From Rhodococcoides corynebacterioides NBRC 14404 (GTDB lineage Bacteria; Actinomycetota; Actinomycetes; Mycobacteriales; Mycobacteriaceae): a stretch of DNA of 64,000 bases. The position numbers and the translations under genes were made by a program. Each line of letters begins with the position of its first letter. The first letter of the stretch is position 1. This document shows positions 47,562 through 58,175 of this stretch, one piece after another. Where the stretch lies: assembly GCF_001894765.1 (NCBI RefSeq), contig NZ_BCWV01000004.1, forward strand, positions 186,001-250,000, given 5' to 3'. The notes under the pieces are model-generated. The model saw only the letters and a list, made by a program, of their open reading frames with translations. It was not told the origin of the DNA and made no database searches.

Positions 47562-48035
47562 GTGCCGGTGCCCGAGTTCATCCTGGACCTGCGCGAGAAG
47601 ATCGGCCACGCTCCGCTCTGGCTGTCCGGCGTCAGCGCCGTCGTCCTGGACGCCGACGATCGGATCCTGCTGACCCGCCGCGTCGACAACGGGCGGTGGG
47701 CCGTGGTGTCCGGGGTGCTGGAACCCGGCGAGGAGCCCGGCCCCGCAGCCCTGCGCGAGATCGCCGAGGAGACGGGTGTGGTGGCCGAGCTGGTTCGGCT
47801 GACCAGCGTCGACGTCACCGACCCGATCGTCTACCCCAACGGCGACCACACGCAGTACCTCGACCTCTGCTTTCTCGCCCGGCACGTCTCCGGTGAAGCT
47901 CGGGTGGCCGACGACGAGAACACCGACGTCCGGTGGTTCGACGCGAACGACCTGCCGGCCGACCTGACCGACACCTCCCGGCTGCGCATCGACAAAGCAC
48001 TCCACCACGGCCCCGAGGCGTGGTTCCGGCAGTAG
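47562..48035 (+). CDS. NUDIX hydrolase
   Basis: A 157-residue NUDIX protein with an uninterrupted box starting GVLEPGEEPGPAALREIAEE and ending TGV. It is the common short ADP-ribose/NDP-type fold, substrate not predictable. GTG 47562 is one base after the FecB-like stop, so the two are probably one transcript although functionally unrelated. The gene ends before a hairpin-rich spacer. Confidence 0.85.
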   Translation: MPVPEFILDLREKIGHAPLWLSGVSAVVLDADDRILLTRRVDNGRWAVVSGVLEPGEEPGPAALREIAEETGVVAELVRLTSVDVTDPIVYPNGDHTQYLDLCFLARHVSGEARVADDENTDVRWFDANDLPADLTDTSRLRIDKALHHGPEAWFRQ

Positions 48036-48072
48036 GTCAGCGCACCCGCGCCGCTTCCCACCACCCTCGTGT

Positions 48073-48146
48073 GCGAGTTCCGCCGCATTGTCGGCCGGGG
48101 TTCTGCGGATCCGCGGAATCGGGGCGGATCGTGTGGGAGAACTCGC
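48073..48146. repeat. Nested imperfect palindrome in the spacer after the NUDIX gene
   Basis: GCGAGTTC (48073-48080) and GAACTCGC (48139-48146) are inverted repeats; inside them CCGCC (48080-48084) pairs with GGCGG (48123-48127), and GCGGATCCGC (48105-48114) is an exact palindrome. No coding frame of note. Could be a small structured RNA or a dispersed repeat. Confidence 0.45.
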
Positions 48147-48167
48147 GCGCCGGCCCCCGACACGCGA

Positions 48168-48199
48168 AACGGGGCGCCACCCGAAGGTGGCGCCCCGTT
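48168..48199. terminator. Bidirectional terminator between the NUDIX gene and nrdF
   Basis: AACGGGGCGCCACC (48168-48181), loop CGAA, GGTGGCGCCCCGTT (48186-48199): a perfect 14-bp stem, 14 bases beyond the nrdF stop on the minus strand and in range for the plus-strand genes. Confidence 0.85.
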
Positions 48200-48212
48200 C
48201 GTACGCAGAGGA

Positions 48213-49184
<972 letters not shown>

Positions 49185-49293
49185 CTACCTGCTGATTCGA
49201 CCCTGTTTCGCGGCCGCACCGCGATGCTCGTGACCGGGCGTGACACGCCCTCACCGACCTTCGCTCCGACCCTACCGGGCACGGAGCCACCTG

Positions 49294-51456
49294 CTAGAGC
49301 ATGCAGCTGACGCAACCCTCGACCTCGGTGCCTTCGAGAGCCATCTGCCGCAGCCGGATGTAGTACAGCGTCTTGATGCCCTTGCGCCACGCGTAGATCT
49401 GCGCCTTGTTGATGTCGCGGGTGGTGGCGGTGTCCTTGAAGAACAGCGTCAGCGACAGGCCCTGATCGACGTGCTGCGTGGCCGCGGCGTAGGTGTCGAT
49501 GATCTTCTCGTACCCGATCTCGTACGCGTCCTGGTAGTAGTCCAGGTTGTCGTTCGTCAGGTACGGCGCCGGGTAGTAGACGCGGCCGATCTTGCCTTCC
49601 TTGCGGATCTCGATCTTCGACGCCACCGGGTGGATGGAGCTGGTGGAGTAGTTGATGTAGGAGATCGACCCGGTCGGCGGGACCGCCTGCAGGTTCTGGT
49701 TGTAGATGCCGTGCTCGCGCACCGACGCCTTCAGCTGCTCCCAGTCGGCCTGCGTCGGGATGTGGATCCCGGCGTCCGCGAACAACTCTCGCACCCGCGC
49801 GGTCTTCGGCTCCCACACCTGATCGGTGTACTTGTCGAAGAACTCGCCTGAGGCGTACTTCGACTCGGAGAACCCACCGAAGGAGGTGCCGCGCTCGATG
49901 GCGAGACGGTTCGACGCGCGCAGCGCATGGAACAGCACCGTGTAGAAGTACATGTCGGTGAAGTCGATGCCCTCCTCGCTGCCGTAGAAGATGCGCTCGC
50001 GAGCGAGGTACCCGTGCAGGTTCATCTGCCCGAGGCCGATGGCGTGGGAGTTGTTGTTGCCCTCCTCGATCGACGGCACCGAGGTGATGTGCGTCTGATC
50101 GGAGACGGCCGTCAGGCCGCGGATGGCGACCTCGATGGTCTGCGCGAAGTCCGGCGAGTCCATCGTCTTGGCGATGTTCAGCGAGCCGAGGTTGCACGAG
50201 ATGTCCTTGCCCACATGGCTGTAGGACAGATCGTCGTTGAACGTCGACGGGGTGGAGACCTGCAGGATCTCCGAGCACAGGTTGGAGTGGGTGATCTTGC
50301 CGTCGATCGGGTTCGCCCGGTTCACCGTGTCCTCGAACATGATGTACGGGTAGCCCGACTCGAATTGCAGCTCGGCGAGGGTCTGGAAGAACTCGCGCGC
50401 CTTGATCTTGGTCTTGCGGATGCGCTTGTCGTCCACCATCTCGTGGTACTTCTCGGTGACGTTCACGTCCGCGAAGGGCACGCCGTGGATGCGCTCGACG
50501 TCGTACGGCGAGAACAGGTACATGTCCTCGTTCTTCTTCGCCAGCTCGAACGTGATGTCCGGGATCACCACGCCCAGCGACAGCGTCTTGATGCGGATCT
50601 TCTCGTCCGCGTTCTCGCGCTTGGTGTCGAGGAAGCGGTAGATGTCGGGGTGGTGCGCGTGCAGGTACACCGCGCCCGCACCCTGCCGGGCGCCGAGCTG
50701 GTTGGCGTACGAGAACGAATCCTCGAGCAGCTTCATGATCGGGATGACGCCGGACGACTGGTTCTCGATGCGCTTGATCGGCGCGCCGGCCTCACGAATG
50801 TTGCTGAGCAGCAACGCCACTCCGCCGCCGCGCTTGGACAGCTGCAGGGCCGAGTTGATCGAGCGACCGATGGACTCCATGTTGTCCTCGATGCGCAGCA
50901 GGAAGCAGGAGACGGGCTCGCCGCGCTGCTTCTTGCCCGAGTTGAGGAACGTCGGCGTCGCGGGCTGGAACCGGCCGGCGATGATCTCGTCGACCAGATG
51001 CCGGGCGAGTACCTCGTCACCGGCGGCGAGGGTCAGCGCCACCATGACGACGCGATCCTCGAACCGCTCCAGGTAGCGCTTCCCGTCGAACGTCTTCAGC
51101 GTGTAGGAGGTGTAGTACTTGAACGCACCCAGGAACGTCGGGAACCGGAATTTCTTCGAATACGCGTGGTCGAGAAGGGTTTTGACGAACGACCGGGAGT
51201 ACTGGTCGAGAACCTCGGCCTCGTAGTAGTTCTCCTCGACGAGGTAGTCGAGCTTCTCGTCCAGGTTGTGGAAGAAGACGGTGTTCTGGTTGACGTGCTG
51301 CAGGAAGTACGCCCGCGCCGCCTCGCGGTCCTTGTCGAACTGGATCTCCCCGTTCGGCCCGTACAGGTTGAGCATCGCGTTGAGCGCGTGGTAGTCGAGA
51401 TCCGAAGCGTCGGATCGCGACGTCGCCGGGGACGTGTCCGTGACGGTCGGGGCCAT
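49294..51456 (-). CDS. nrdE: Class Ib ribonucleotide reductase alpha subunit
   Basis: Catalytic subunit reducing NDPs to dNDPs. 720 residues, without the N-terminal ATP-cone activity site, as usual for class Ib. Active-site cysteines lie in the [17 protein letters not shown] and NLCSEI-type segments, and the C-terminal redox pair is CVSC in the last six residues, which NrdH re-reduces. It follows nrdI by 11 bases. ATG 51456. Confidence 0.97.
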   Translation of the reverse strand: MAPTVTDTSPATSRSDASDLDYHALNAMLNLYGPNGEIQFDKDREAARAYFLQHVNQNTVFFHNLDEKLDYLVEENYYEAEVLDQYSRSFVKTLLDHAYSKKFRFPTFLGAFKYYTSYTLKTFDGKRYLERFEDRVVMVALTLAAGDEVLARHLVDEIIAGRFQPATPTFLNSGKKQRGEPVSCFLLRIEDNMESIGRSINSALQLSKRGGGVALLLSNIREAGAPIKRIENQSSGVIPIMKLLEDSFSYANQLGARQGAGAVYLHAHHPDIYRFLDTKRENADEKIRIKTLSLGVVIPDITFELAKKNEDMYLFSPYDVERIHGVPFADVNVTEKYHEMVDDKRIRKTKIKAREFFQTLAELQFESGYPYIMFEDTVNRANPIDGKITHSNLCSEILQVSTPSTFNDDLSYSHVGKDISCNLGSLNIAKTMDSPDFAQTIEVAIRGLTAVSDQTHITSVPSIEEGNNNSHAIGLGQMNLHGYLARERIFYGSEEGIDFTDMYFYTVLFHALRASNRLAIERGTSFGGFSESKYASGEFFDKYTDQVWEPKTARVRELFADAGIHIPTQADWEQLKASVREHGIYNQNLQAVPPTGSISYINYSTSSIHPVASKIEIRKEGKIGRVYYPAPYLTNDNLDYYQDAYEIGYEKIIDTYAAATQHVDQGLSLTLFFKDTATTRDINKAQIYAWRKGIKTLYYIRLRQMALEGTEVEGCVSCML

Positions 51457-51467
51457 GGGCGTAACTC

Positions 51468-51953
51468 CTACGGGGTGGCGGTGATGATGCGGGACGTGTC
51501 TGCGGGCCGGGTGGCGTCACTCGGGTTCTCACCGTCGTGGCGGTCCCAGAACTGGGCGAGTCCCTCGCGGACGCGATCGACGTCCTCGGGAGTACCCATC
51601 AATTCGAAGCGGTAGAGATAGGGCACGCGGCACTTCGCGGCGATCACGTCACCGGCGAAGCAGTAGGACTCCCCGAAATTCGTGTTGCCGGCTGCGATGA
51701 CGGCGCGGATCAGGGAGCGATTGTGGGGATCGTTGAGGAATCGGATGACCGGCTTCGGCACGTACGACGTGTCCCGGCCCGTGGCCGTGGTGCCACCGCC
51801 GTAGGTCGGCAGGATCAGCACGTACGGTCGATCGACGCGCAGTCCCCCGTCCCGCGACGAGACGGGGATCCGCGTGGCGGGCAGGCCCAGCTTGGCGACG
51901 AACCGGTGCGTGTTCTCCGACGCGCTCGAGAAGTAGACCAGCGACTCGGTCAC
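51468..51953 (-). CDS. nrdI: Flavodoxin-like protein NrdI
   Basis: Small FMN protein that supplies oxidant for assembly of the Mn2-Tyr cofactor of NrdF. 161 residues opening [19 protein letters not shown], with ILPTYGGG and [14 protein letters not shown] loops around FMN. GTG 51953 is selected by GGAGG 8 nt upstream; a longer frame upstream has no support. Second gene of the operon. Confidence 0.94.
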   Translation of the reverse strand: MTESLVYFSSASENTHRFVAKLGLPATRIPVSSRDGGLRVDRPYVLILPTYGGGTTATGRDTSYVPKPVIRFLNDPHNRSLIRAVIAAGNTNFGESYCFAGDVIAAKCRVPYLYRFELMGTPEDVDRVREGLAQFWDRHDGENPSDATRPADTSRIITATP

Positions 51954-52035
51954 GGTGCTCGCCTCCGGAACGATGGACGACGGATTCCGACGGACGGATG
52001 GTCTACGAACGGTCCTGCGGGCCGGGTGGGACCGT

Positions 52036-52278
52036 TCAGGCGGCGGCGGTGACGATCGACTTGATGCGGTCCGGACGGAAACCGGACCAGTGCTCGTCGC
52101 CGGCGACGACGACGGGAGCCTGGAGGTAGCCGAGTGCCATGACGTAGTCACGGGCCTCGGGGTCGAGCGAGATGTCCACCACGTCGTACTCGATGCCGGC
52201 GTTGTCGAGGGCGCGGTAGGTCGCCTTGCACTGGACGCACGCGGGCTTGGTGTAGACGGTGACGGTGGTGGCGCTCAT
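52036..52278 (-). CDS. nrdH: Glutaredoxin-like protein NrdH
   Basis: Thioredoxin-fold reductant of NrdE, 80 residues, with the redox motif CVQC at 14-17 and the C-terminal WSGFRPDRI characteristic of NrdH. ATG 52278 has GAGGA 5 nt upstream. It heads the nrd operon after a leader of about 170 nt. Confidence 0.96.
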   Translation of the reverse strand: MSATTVTVYTKPACVQCKATYRALDNAGIEYDVVDISLDPEARDYVMALGYLQAPVVVAGDEHWSGFRPDRIKSIVTAAA

Positions 52279-52454
52279 GAGTGTCCTCGTTCTCTCGCGT
52301 GACGGTGTCGCGTTCTGGTGCGCGACCACAGGGCCGCCGACCCTCCGATCGGGCCCCCGAAGGTCCCGCTCTTCCCTGCCGCGGTTGCGGGCCCGACAGG
52401 GCCGACAACCTCGAAGTTCCGGGTCGAAGCCGTGGTGGCCTCTCGCTGTCCCAG
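52279..52454 (-). promoter_or_regulatory. Long GC-rich nrdH leader
   Basis: If transcription starts just below the -10 box at 52455-52460, the mRNA has a leader of about 170 nt before nrdH. It holds several complementary GC-rich segments but no recognised riboswitch; I looked for a cobalamin-type B12 box and saw none. Together with the boxes at 52455-52502 and the hairpin at 52552-52590 this accounts for the 315-base gap between nrdH and the FMN reductase gene. Confidence 0.35.
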
Positions 52455-52502
52455 ACACTACACCTGGTGTCCGACAGAGCAAGGCAACACCACAACTTGT
52501 AA
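52455..52502 (-). promoter_or_regulatory. Two NrdR-like boxes over the nrd promoter
   Basis: ACACTACACCTGGTGT at 52455-52470 is a good match to the NrdR box form ACAC-N8-GTGT. A weaker ACACCACAACTTGTAA lies at 52487-52502, 32 bases away, the roughly three-turn spacing seen for NrdR box pairs. The first box contains TAGTGT on the minus strand (52455-52460), a probable -10 with TTGCTC 16 nt upstream, so binding would block the promoter. Confidence 0.7.
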
Positions 52503-52551
52503 TGACAGTCGTGGAATTACCTGGACAGAACCGGAAAATCACGGCGTGTCG

Positions 52552-52590
52552 CGACGGGTGGGCGCGTCGCGGAGACGCGCCCACCCGTCG
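52552..52590 (-). terminator. 17-bp perfect hairpin after the FMN reductase gene
   Basis: Bases 52552-52568 and 52574-52590 are exact inverted repeats around GCGGA, starting 3 bases past the FMN reductase stop on the minus strand. It insulates this gene from the nrd promoter. Confidence 0.8.
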
Positions 52591-52593
52591 TCG

Positions 52594-53151
52594 TCACGCG
52601 TCGACGAGCGCGGCGTCGAGAGCGGAGACGACGCCCGCGATGTCTCCGGCGATCTGTGAGTTGTCACGGGGATGCTTGCCGTCGATGGCCGACAGGATGC
52701 TGCCGATGGCCAGGTCGGCGTCGTCGAGCACGGTGGCACCGGCCACGCGCGCGGCCTTCGCGGTGTCGTCCTTGGCCCAGCGGGCGGCGTTCGCGCTCGG
52801 CGAGGAGCTGATGACCGCGGTCGGCTTGCCCTTGATCGCGCCGTCGCCGAACGGACGCGACGCCCAGTCGATGGCGTTCTTGAGCACGGCGGGGATCGTG
52901 CCGTTGTACTCCGGCGTCAGCAGCAGCACGGCGTCGGCGTCGCCCACGGCGGTGCGCAGGCGGTCGACGGCCGGGTGCGCGGCGAGGGCATCGGTGTTGT
53001 CGATGTCCTCGTTGTAGAAGGGAAGGTCTCCGAGGCCCTCGAAGATGTCCACCCGAACACCCTCGGGCGCCACGGACGCGGCGGTCTCGGCGAGGCGGCG
53101 GGTCACGGATTCGGCACGAAGACTGCCGACGAGGGCGATGACGCGAGACAT
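52594..53151 (-). CDS. NAD(P)H-dependent FMN reductase-like flavoprotein
   Basis: A 185-residue flavodoxin-fold oxidoreductase. The FMN phosphate loop is GSLRAESVTRRLAE, the isoalloxazine region contains LLTPEYNGTIPAVLKNAIDW (the typical PEYN motif) and AVISSSPS. Such enzymes reduce quinones, azo compounds or chromate. It is divergent from a TetR gene that probably controls it; the promoter overlaps a near-palindrome at 53203-53214. Confidence 0.9.
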   Translation of the reverse strand: MSRVIALVGSLRAESVTRRLAETAASVAPEGVRVDIFEGLGDLPFYNEDIDNTDALAAHPAVDRLRTAVGDADAVLLLTPEYNGTIPAVLKNAIDWASRPFGDGAIKGKPTAVISSSPSANAARWAKDDTAKAARVAGATVLDDADLAIGSILSAIDGKHPRDNSQIAGDIAGVVSALDAALVDA

Positions 53152-53202
53152 GTGCGGTCCTTTCGCAGACGGTGGTGGATCGGGGGTACCCGATCCGTAA
53201 CC

Positions 53203-53214
53203 GGACCATAGTCC
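53203..53214. promoter_or_regulatory. Operator/promoter candidate between FMN reductase and TetR genes
   Basis: GGACCATAGTCC is an interrupted inverted repeat (GGAC-CATA-GTCC). Its middle includes TATGGT on the minus strand (53205-53210), a possible -10 for the FMN reductase gene. Confidence 0.4.
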
Positions 53215-53232
53215 ACTTCATTCCCGGGTGCG

Positions 53233-53238
53233 TAAGCT
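53233..53238 (+). promoter_or_regulatory. Leaderless-type -10 box for the TetR gene
   Basis: TAAGCT ends 6 nt before GTG 53245. Confidence 0.5.
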
Positions 53239-53244
53239 GAGGGT

Positions 53245-53871
53245 GTGACAGACGCCCTGCTCCCCCTGGCGAACGGTGAAGCCGAACGCTGCGACGCGGC
53301 ACGAAACCGCCGGTTGCTGCTCGATGCGGCCGTGGCGCTGGTCGACGAGCGCGGCCCGGACGGCCTCACCATGGACGCCGTCGCCGCCCGCGCCGGTGTG
53401 GGCAAGGGCACAGTGTTCCGCCGCTTCGGCAGCCGCGCCGGACTGATGCTGGCCCTGCTCGACCACACCGAGACCGCCCTGCAGCAGTCCTACATGTTCG
53501 GCCCGCCTCCCCTCGGGCCCGGCGCCCCGCCGCTCGACCGCCTCCTGGCCTACGGACGTGCACGGTTCGGCGTCGTCGAGGTCCAGGGCGAGCTCCTGCG
53601 TTCCGCCGAGAACTCCGGTTCCTCACGCTTCGCCGCCCCCGCCTGGGCCGTCGGCTTCACCCACGTGGCCAGTCTGCTGCGCGCCGCCGAGGTGCAGGGC
53701 GACGTCGAACTGCTCACCTACGCGGTCCTCGCGCCTCTCGAGGCCACGGTGGTCCTGCACCAACTGCGCGACGGCCGCATGACGCCCGAGCGCCTCGTGG
53801 CGGGCTGGGAGGACCTGGTCCTGCGTGTCACCCGGCCCGTACCGGCCGACACGCCGAGGTCACGCGAGTAG
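53245..53871 (+). CDS. TetR-family transcriptional regulator
   Basis: A 208-residue repressor with an N-terminal HTH (TMDAVAARAGVGKGTVFRRF, about residues 42-61) and an all-helical ligand domain. The divergent FMN reductase is the likely target, as in mycobacteria. Effector unknown; a quinone or electrophile is plausible given the reductase. GTG 53245 is supported by the -10 spacing. The 3' end overlaps the convergent kinase gene by 12 bases. Confidence 0.87.
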   Translation: MTDALLPLANGEAERCDAARNRRLLLDAAVALVDERGPDGLTMDAVAARAGVGKGTVFRRFGSRAGLMLALLDHTETALQQSYMFGPPPLGPGAPPLDRLLAYGRARFGVVEVQGELLRSAENSGSSRFAAPAWAVGFTHVASLLRAAEVQGDVELLTYAVLAPLEATVVLHQLRDGRMTPERLVAGWEDLVLRVTRPVPADTPRSRE

Positions 53872-54642
53872 GCGCACCGTCTCCGCCGCGGCCGTCGCCA
53901 ACGACTCGCCGTAGCTGCGCCCGTGTCCCGCCGCGTGCACCGCGAGCGGATGGAGCTGGTGGAGCGCCGTCCGCTCCTCCCACCCGTCGTCGAGCCTGCC
54001 GGCGTCGCGGTAGCCCTCGTGGATCGCGGTGAGGAACGGGCAGCCGAACAGGGCCAGCATCGCCAGGTCCGTCTCGCGATGACCACCGTGCGCCGCCGGA
54101 TCGATGAGCACCACCCCGTCCGGTGACCACAGGACGTTGCCGGTCCACAGATCGCCGTGGATCCGGTCTGCACCACCCACCGGATTCGCGACGCCCGACG
54201 CCACGAGCGCGCAGGCGCGCTCCACCAGGGCGGCCTCGTCGGCGGTCACCGTGCCCTCGTCCACCGCCACCCGCAGGTACGGCAGCACCCGCTCGGCCGC
54301 GTAGAACTCACCCCACGACGCGTGCACGGTCGACGTCATCGTGCGGTTGCCGATGAAGAGGGTCCCGTCGATGCCGTCGGGTGGGCAGCCGAACCCCCGA
54401 GCGCCGGCGGCGTGCGTGCGCGCCAGCATGCGCCCGAACTCCTCGGCCGCCTCGCGCGTCGGCCGCGCGGCCGGGACGCGCTCGAGGCGGATGTGCTCGC
54501 GGTCGACCTCGATCACCCGTGCGGTCCGCGCTCCCCCGTCGGCCAACCACGCCAGACCGGCCGCCTCGGCGGGGAAGAAGTTCGGGTGGGCGTCCGGACG
54601 CCGTTTGACGACGTCGTCACGAGACCCGCCGTCCCCGCGCAC
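53860..54642 (-). CDS. Fructosamine kinase family protein
   Basis: A 260-residue aminoglycoside-phosphotransferase-like kinase with the catalytic loop IHGDLWTGNVLW and the DPAAHGGHRETDLAML metal-binding segment typical of the FN3K/ketosamine-3-kinase group, which phosphorylate glycated protein lysines to remove them. It starts at GTG 54642, two bases after the moaD stop, so is likely the last gene of moaA-moaD; no link to molybdopterin is known. Confidence 0.83.
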   Translation of the reverse strand: MRGDGGSRDDVVKRRPDAHPNFFPAEAAGLAWLADGGARTARVIEVDREHIRLERVPAARPTREAAEEFGRMLARTHAAGARGFGCPPDGIDGTLFIGNRTMTSTVHASWGEFYAAERVLPYLRVAVDEGTVTADEAALVERACALVASGVANPVGGADRIHGDLWTGNVLWSPDGVVLIDPAAHGGHRETDLAMLALFGCPFLTAIHEGYRDAGRLDDGWEERTALHQLHPLAVHAAGHGRSYGESLATAAAETVRLLA

Positions 54643-54644
54643 GG

Positions 54645-54887
54645 TCAGCCGCCCGCGAAGGGCGGGAGGACGTCGACGCGCGGACCGACCGTGCGGGCGT
54701 CGTCGCGGATCATCTCGTCGCCGACGAGGAAGACGGCGACGTCCAGGACGGGTGCGAGGCGCGGACCGTGGCGTGCGGACAGCAGGGCCTTGAGTTCGCC
54801 GACGGTGAGGTCCGGCGTCGCGTCGAGCGTCTCGGCGGAGGTGCCCGCCGCATCGGCGGCCCCGGCGAAATAGCGCACCTCAACCAC
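54645..54887 (-). CDS. moaD: Molybdopterin synthase sulfur carrier subunit
   Basis: Ubiquitin-fold sulfur carrier, 80 residues, ending in the Gly-Gly (PPFAGG) that is thiocarboxylated and inserted in MoaE. GTG 54887 overlaps the moaA stop by 8 bases. Its partner moaE is in the divergent arm of the cluster. The activating MoeB/sulfurtransferase is not in the window. Confidence 0.9.
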   Translation of the reverse strand: MVEVRYFAGAADAAGTSAETLDATPDLTVGELKALLSARHGPRLAPVLDVAVFLVGDEMIRDDARTVGPRVDVLPPFAGG

Positions 54888-55938
54888 CGATGGCCCCCAT
54901 GGATCGCTCGGGCGGGACGAACCCGGCGTCGTCCATGCCGTGGCCGGCGCTCTTCTCCCACATCGCACCGCGCCAGAGGTCGGCGATCTCGGAGTCGTCG
55001 GCGCCGCGGCGCAGCACCGCGCGCAGGTCGGTCTCGACGTCGCTGAACAGGCACGATCGGACGGTGCCCTCCGCGGTGAGCCGGGTGCGGTCGCAGTCCG
55101 AGCAGAAGGATCGAGTGACGGACGCGATGATGCCGACGGTCGCCGGGCCGCCGTCGACGGTCCACTCCTCCGCGGGTGCCGACGGATCGGACCGGCCGAT
55201 CTCCGTCAGGTCGACGTGCTCGCGCAGGACGCCCAGCAGTTCCTCGGCAGGCACCATCGTCGAGCGGGCCCACTCGCGGTCGGCGTCGAGCGGCATCTGC
55301 TCGATGAACCGCAGCGCCACCCCCCGCTCGAGGCACCACGCGAGCAGGTCGGCCGCACCCGCGAGCGTCTCGCGCATGAGGACGGCGTTGATCTTGACCG
55401 GCGTCAGGCCCGCGGCCACCGCCGCATCGATGCCCGCGAGGACGGCCGGGAGTCGGTCGCGTCGGGTCAGCGCGGCGAAGTGCGCGCGGTCGACCGTGTC
55501 GAGGGAGATGTTCACGCGCCCGAGCCCGGCCTGCACGAGCGCCGCGGCGCGGCGGTCGAGACCGATGCCGTTGGTGGTCATCGACAACGCCACACCCGGC
55601 GCGGCCGCCGCGGACCGGGCCACGATGTCGACGATGTCCTTGCGTACCAACGGTTCCCCGCCGGTGAATCGCACCTCCCGGACGCCGAGTTCGCGGTGTG
55701 CGACCCCGACCAGCCGGGCGATCTCGGCAGCACTCAACACCTGCTCGGCGTCCAGCCCGGGCAGTCCCTCGGCGGGCATGCAGTAAGTACAGCGCAGCGA
55801 ACACTTCTCCGTCACCGAGATGCGCAGATCACGAGCCACGCGGCCGAAGCGGTCCAGCAGGACCGGCACGTCGGGGCGGTCGGCCACCGAGGGGCGCCGA
55901 CCCGGCAGGCGGGGAATTCCCATGCTCACCACCGTCAC
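54880..55938 (-). CDS. moaA: GTP 3',8-cyclase
   Basis: Radical SAM enzyme opening molybdenum-cofactor synthesis from GTP. 352 residues. The radical-SAM cluster motif is CSLRCTYC and the second C-terminal [4Fe-4S] cluster is in [18 protein letters not shown]; the protein ends in Gly-Gly (IGG), required for function in the family. GTG 55938 is chosen because AGGAGG lies 9 nt upstream and the product then opens [11 protein letters not shown] like mycobacterial MoaA2. The gap to divergent moeA is 66 bases. Confidence 0.95.
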   Translation of the reverse strand: MTVVSMGIPRLPGRRPSVADRPDVPVLLDRFGRVARDLRISVTEKCSLRCTYCMPAEGLPGLDAEQVLSAAEIARLVGVAHRELGVREVRFTGGEPLVRKDIVDIVARSAAAAPGVALSMTTNGIGLDRRAAALVQAGLGRVNISLDTVDRAHFAALTRRDRLPAVLAGIDAAVAAGLTPVKINAVLMRETLAGAADLLAWCLERGVALRFIEQMPLDADREWARSTMVPAEELLGVLREHVDLTEIGRSDPSAPAEEWTVDGGPATVGIIASVTRSFCSDCDRTRLTAEGTVRSCLFSDVETDLRAVLRRGADDSEIADLWRGAMWEKSAGHGMDDAGFVPPERSMGAIGG

Positions 55939-55992
55939 CGGTCTCACCTCCTCGTTCCGTCGCGGCTGTCCCGTCCGAGTATGCCCGGCTCC

Positions 55993-55998
55993 TACGAT
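55993..55998 (+). promoter_or_regulatory. Leaderless-type -10 box for moeA
   Basis: TACGAT ends 6 nt before ATG 56005. Confidence 0.5.
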
Positions 55999-56004
55999 GT
56001 ACCG

Positions 56005-57201
56005 ATGACGCAGGGGCACAGCACACGTTCGGTCGCCGACCACGCCGCCACGGTCGACCGGCTGATCCGGACCGCACTGGCCCGCCGCGGACCGGACACC
56101 GTCGCCGTGGAGGATGCCCACGGACGCGTCGCCCACACCGATCTGCGCGCCCTGATCGACGTCCCGTCCTTCCGGAACTCGCAGATGGACGGGTACGCGG
56201 TGGATGCCGCCGCGGTGGCGACGGTCCCCGTCGAGCTCGACGTCACCGGGGTCGTCGCCGCAGGAGACGACGGCGGTGACGCGCACGTCCCCGGCACGGC
56301 CCGCAAGATCATGACCGGCGCCCCCGTCCCCCGCGGGGCCGACGCGATCGTCCCGGTCGAGGACACCGACGCCGTCGGTGGGCGGGTCCGCATCGGGCGG
56401 TCCCGACGGGCCGGCGAGTTCGTGCGCGAGCAGGGCAGCGACGTCCGGGTGGGCGAGGTCGTCGTCCCGGCGGGGACGCGACTCGACGCGCGCCACGTGG
56501 GCGCGATCATCGCCGTCGGCCACGCGAGCGTGGCGGTGCGGCCCCGACTGCGGGTGGCGGTCATCGCCACCGGAGCCGAATTGGTCGCGCCCGGAACGGA
56601 GCCCGGGCCCGGGTGCCTGTACGACTCCAACGGGCCCACCCTCGCCGCCGCGGCGATCGCCGACGGCGCGGACGTGACCGTCCGGACTCGCAGCACCGAC
56701 TCCGCCGAGCACTTCGCCGCCCTGCTCGACGACGCGCTGACCCGGGCGGACGTCGTCGTCACGTCCGGCGGGGTGTCGATGGGCGACTTCGAGGTCGTCC
56801 GCGACGTCCTCGGACCGCGTGGCGGCACCTTCGGCCACGTGGGCATGCAGCCGGGCGGGCCACAGGGGTGGACCGACCTGGACGGCACTCCCGTGATCAG
56901 CTTCCCCGGCAACCCGGTGAGCACTCTGGTCTCGTACCTGATCTTCGCCCGGCCGGTCCTCCGCGACCTCGCCGGACTGCCGGCCCTGCGTCCCGACGAC
57001 GCGACCCTGGTGGAGGCCGTGCGCTCGATCCCCGGCAAGCGTCAGTTCCTGCGCGGCCGACGCACCCCGGGCGGGATCACCACCTCGGGTCCCGGCTCGC
57101 ACCTGGTGGCCTCCATGGCCGCCGCGGACGTCCTCGTCGACCTCCCCGAGGACACCACCGACCTTCCCGCGGGCGCCACTGTGCGAGTGTGGCCCCTGTG
57201 A
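56005..57201 (+). CDS. moeA: Molybdopterin molybdenumtransferase
   Basis: Inserts molybdate into adenylylated molybdopterin. 398 residues with the four-domain MoeA order: SQMDGYAV near residue 55, the [19 protein letters not shown] segment, the MogA-like domain with [13 protein letters not shown], and the ISFPGNPVS motif, then the C-terminal barrel. The stop overlaps the next gene's GTG (GTGA). Confidence 0.95.
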   Translation: MTQGHSTRSVADHAATVDRLIRTALARRGPDTVAVEDAHGRVAHTDLRALIDVPSFRNSQMDGYAVDAAAVATVPVELDVTGVVAAGDDGGDAHVPGTARKIMTGAPVPRGADAIVPVEDTDAVGGRVRIGRSRRAGEFVREQGSDVRVGEVVVPAGTRLDARHVGAIIAVGHASVAVRPRLRVAVIATGAELVAPGTEPGPGCLYDSNGPTLAAAAIADGADVTVRTRSTDSAEHFAALLDDALTRADVVVTSGGVSMGDFEVVRDVLGPRGGTFGHVGMQPGGPQGWTDLDGTPVISFPGNPVSTLVSYLIFARPVLRDLAGLPALRPDDATLVEAVRSIPGKRQFLRGRRTPGGITTSGPGSHLVASMAAADVLVDLPEDTTDLPAGATVRVWPL

Positions 57202-58175
57202 ACGAGTCCGGTCTGTCCCACGTCGATTCCGACGGCCGCGCGCGCATGGTGGACGTCGGCGCCAAACGGGAGACGACGCGCGTCGCCGTGGCCGCCGGAG
57301 TGCTGCGAACGACGCCCGAGGTGGTCGCGCTGGTCCGCGCCGACGGTCTGCCGAAGGCCGACGTCCTGTCCACCGCCCGGATCGCCGGCATCGGCGGGGC
57401 GAAGAAGACCTCCGAGTTGATTCCGCTGTGCCACCCGCTGCCGTTGACGTCGGTGTCGATCTCGTTCGACCTGTCCGACGACTCCATCGCCATCGAGGCG
57501 ACCGCGGGCACCACCGGCCGGACCGGGGTGGAGATGGAAGCGCTGACGGCCGTCGCGGTGGCCGGATTGACGTTGCACGACATGGTGAAGGCGGTCGACC
57601 CCGCTGCGGTGCTCGACGGAATTCGGTTGCTGCGCAAGGAAGGCGGCAAGCGCGGGGTGTGGACGCGGGACGAACCCGCCCTGCCTCCCGCCCCGCTCGG
57701 CGATCGGACGGCAGTGGTGGTGGTCGCCTCGACGGCCGGCGCCGCGGGCACCCGTGAGGACACGACCGGACCCCGCCTCGTCTCCTGGCTCACCGAGCGC
57801 ACCTTCGACGTGCGCGGGCCGGTGGTGGTGGCCGACGCCGACATCGCGGCCGGACTGCAGGACGCGCTCGACGGCGGACCCGCGCTGATCGTCACCACCG
57901 GCGGTACGGGCGTCTCCCCCACCGACGCCACGCCCGAGGCGACGCGCGTGATCCTCGATCGCGAGCTGCCCGGCGTCGCCGAGGAGATCCGCCGCGTGGG
58001 ACTGGGCGCGACCGTGCACGCCTCGATGAGCCGCGGGCTGGTCGGCGTGGCCGGACGCACGGTCGTGGTCAACCTGCCGGGGTCTCCGGGCGGCGTGAAG
58101 GACGGCCTCTCCGTCCTCGACCCGATTCTCGATCACCTGATCGCGCAGGTGCGCGGCGGAGGAGCTCACGAATGA
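57198..58175 (+). CDS. moaC: Bifunctional MoaC-MogA/MoaB fusion protein
   Basis: Two enzymes in one 325-residue chain. Residues 1-160 are MoaC (cyclic pyranopterin monophosphate synthase): [27 protein letters not shown] at 69-83 and [15 protein letters not shown] with the catalytic Lys/Asp. Residues 168-325 are a MogA/MoaB-type adenylyltransferase domain with [17 protein letters not shown] and [13 protein letters not shown]. The fusion couples an early and a late step. GTG 57198 overlaps moeA, and the stop overlaps moaE (ATGA). Confidence 0.92.
   Translation: MNESGLSHVDSDGRARMVDVGAKRETTRVAVAAGVLRTTPEVVALVRADGLPKADVLSTARIAGIGGAKKTSELIPLCHPLPLTSVSISFDLSDDSIAIEATAGTTGRTGVEMEALTAVAVAGLTLHDMVKAVDPAAVLDGIRLLRKEGGKRGVWTRDEPALPPAPLGDRTAVVVVASTAGAAGTREDTTGPRLVSWLTERTFDVRGPVVVADADIAAGLQDALDGGPALIVTTGGTGVSPTDATPEATRVILDRELPGVAEEIRRVGLGATVHASMSRGLVGVAGRTVVVNLPGSPGGVKDGLSVLDPILDHLIAQVRGGGAHE

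Noticed and set aside
52279-52454. Cobalamin riboswitch in the nrd leader
   Set aside because: I looked for a B12-box-like sequence and the expected fold and did not see either.
52036-52584. An in-frame 102-codon extension of nrdH upstream
   Set aside because: It would read through the NrdR boxes and promoter; NrdH proteins are about 80 residues and ATG 52278 has a ribosome site.
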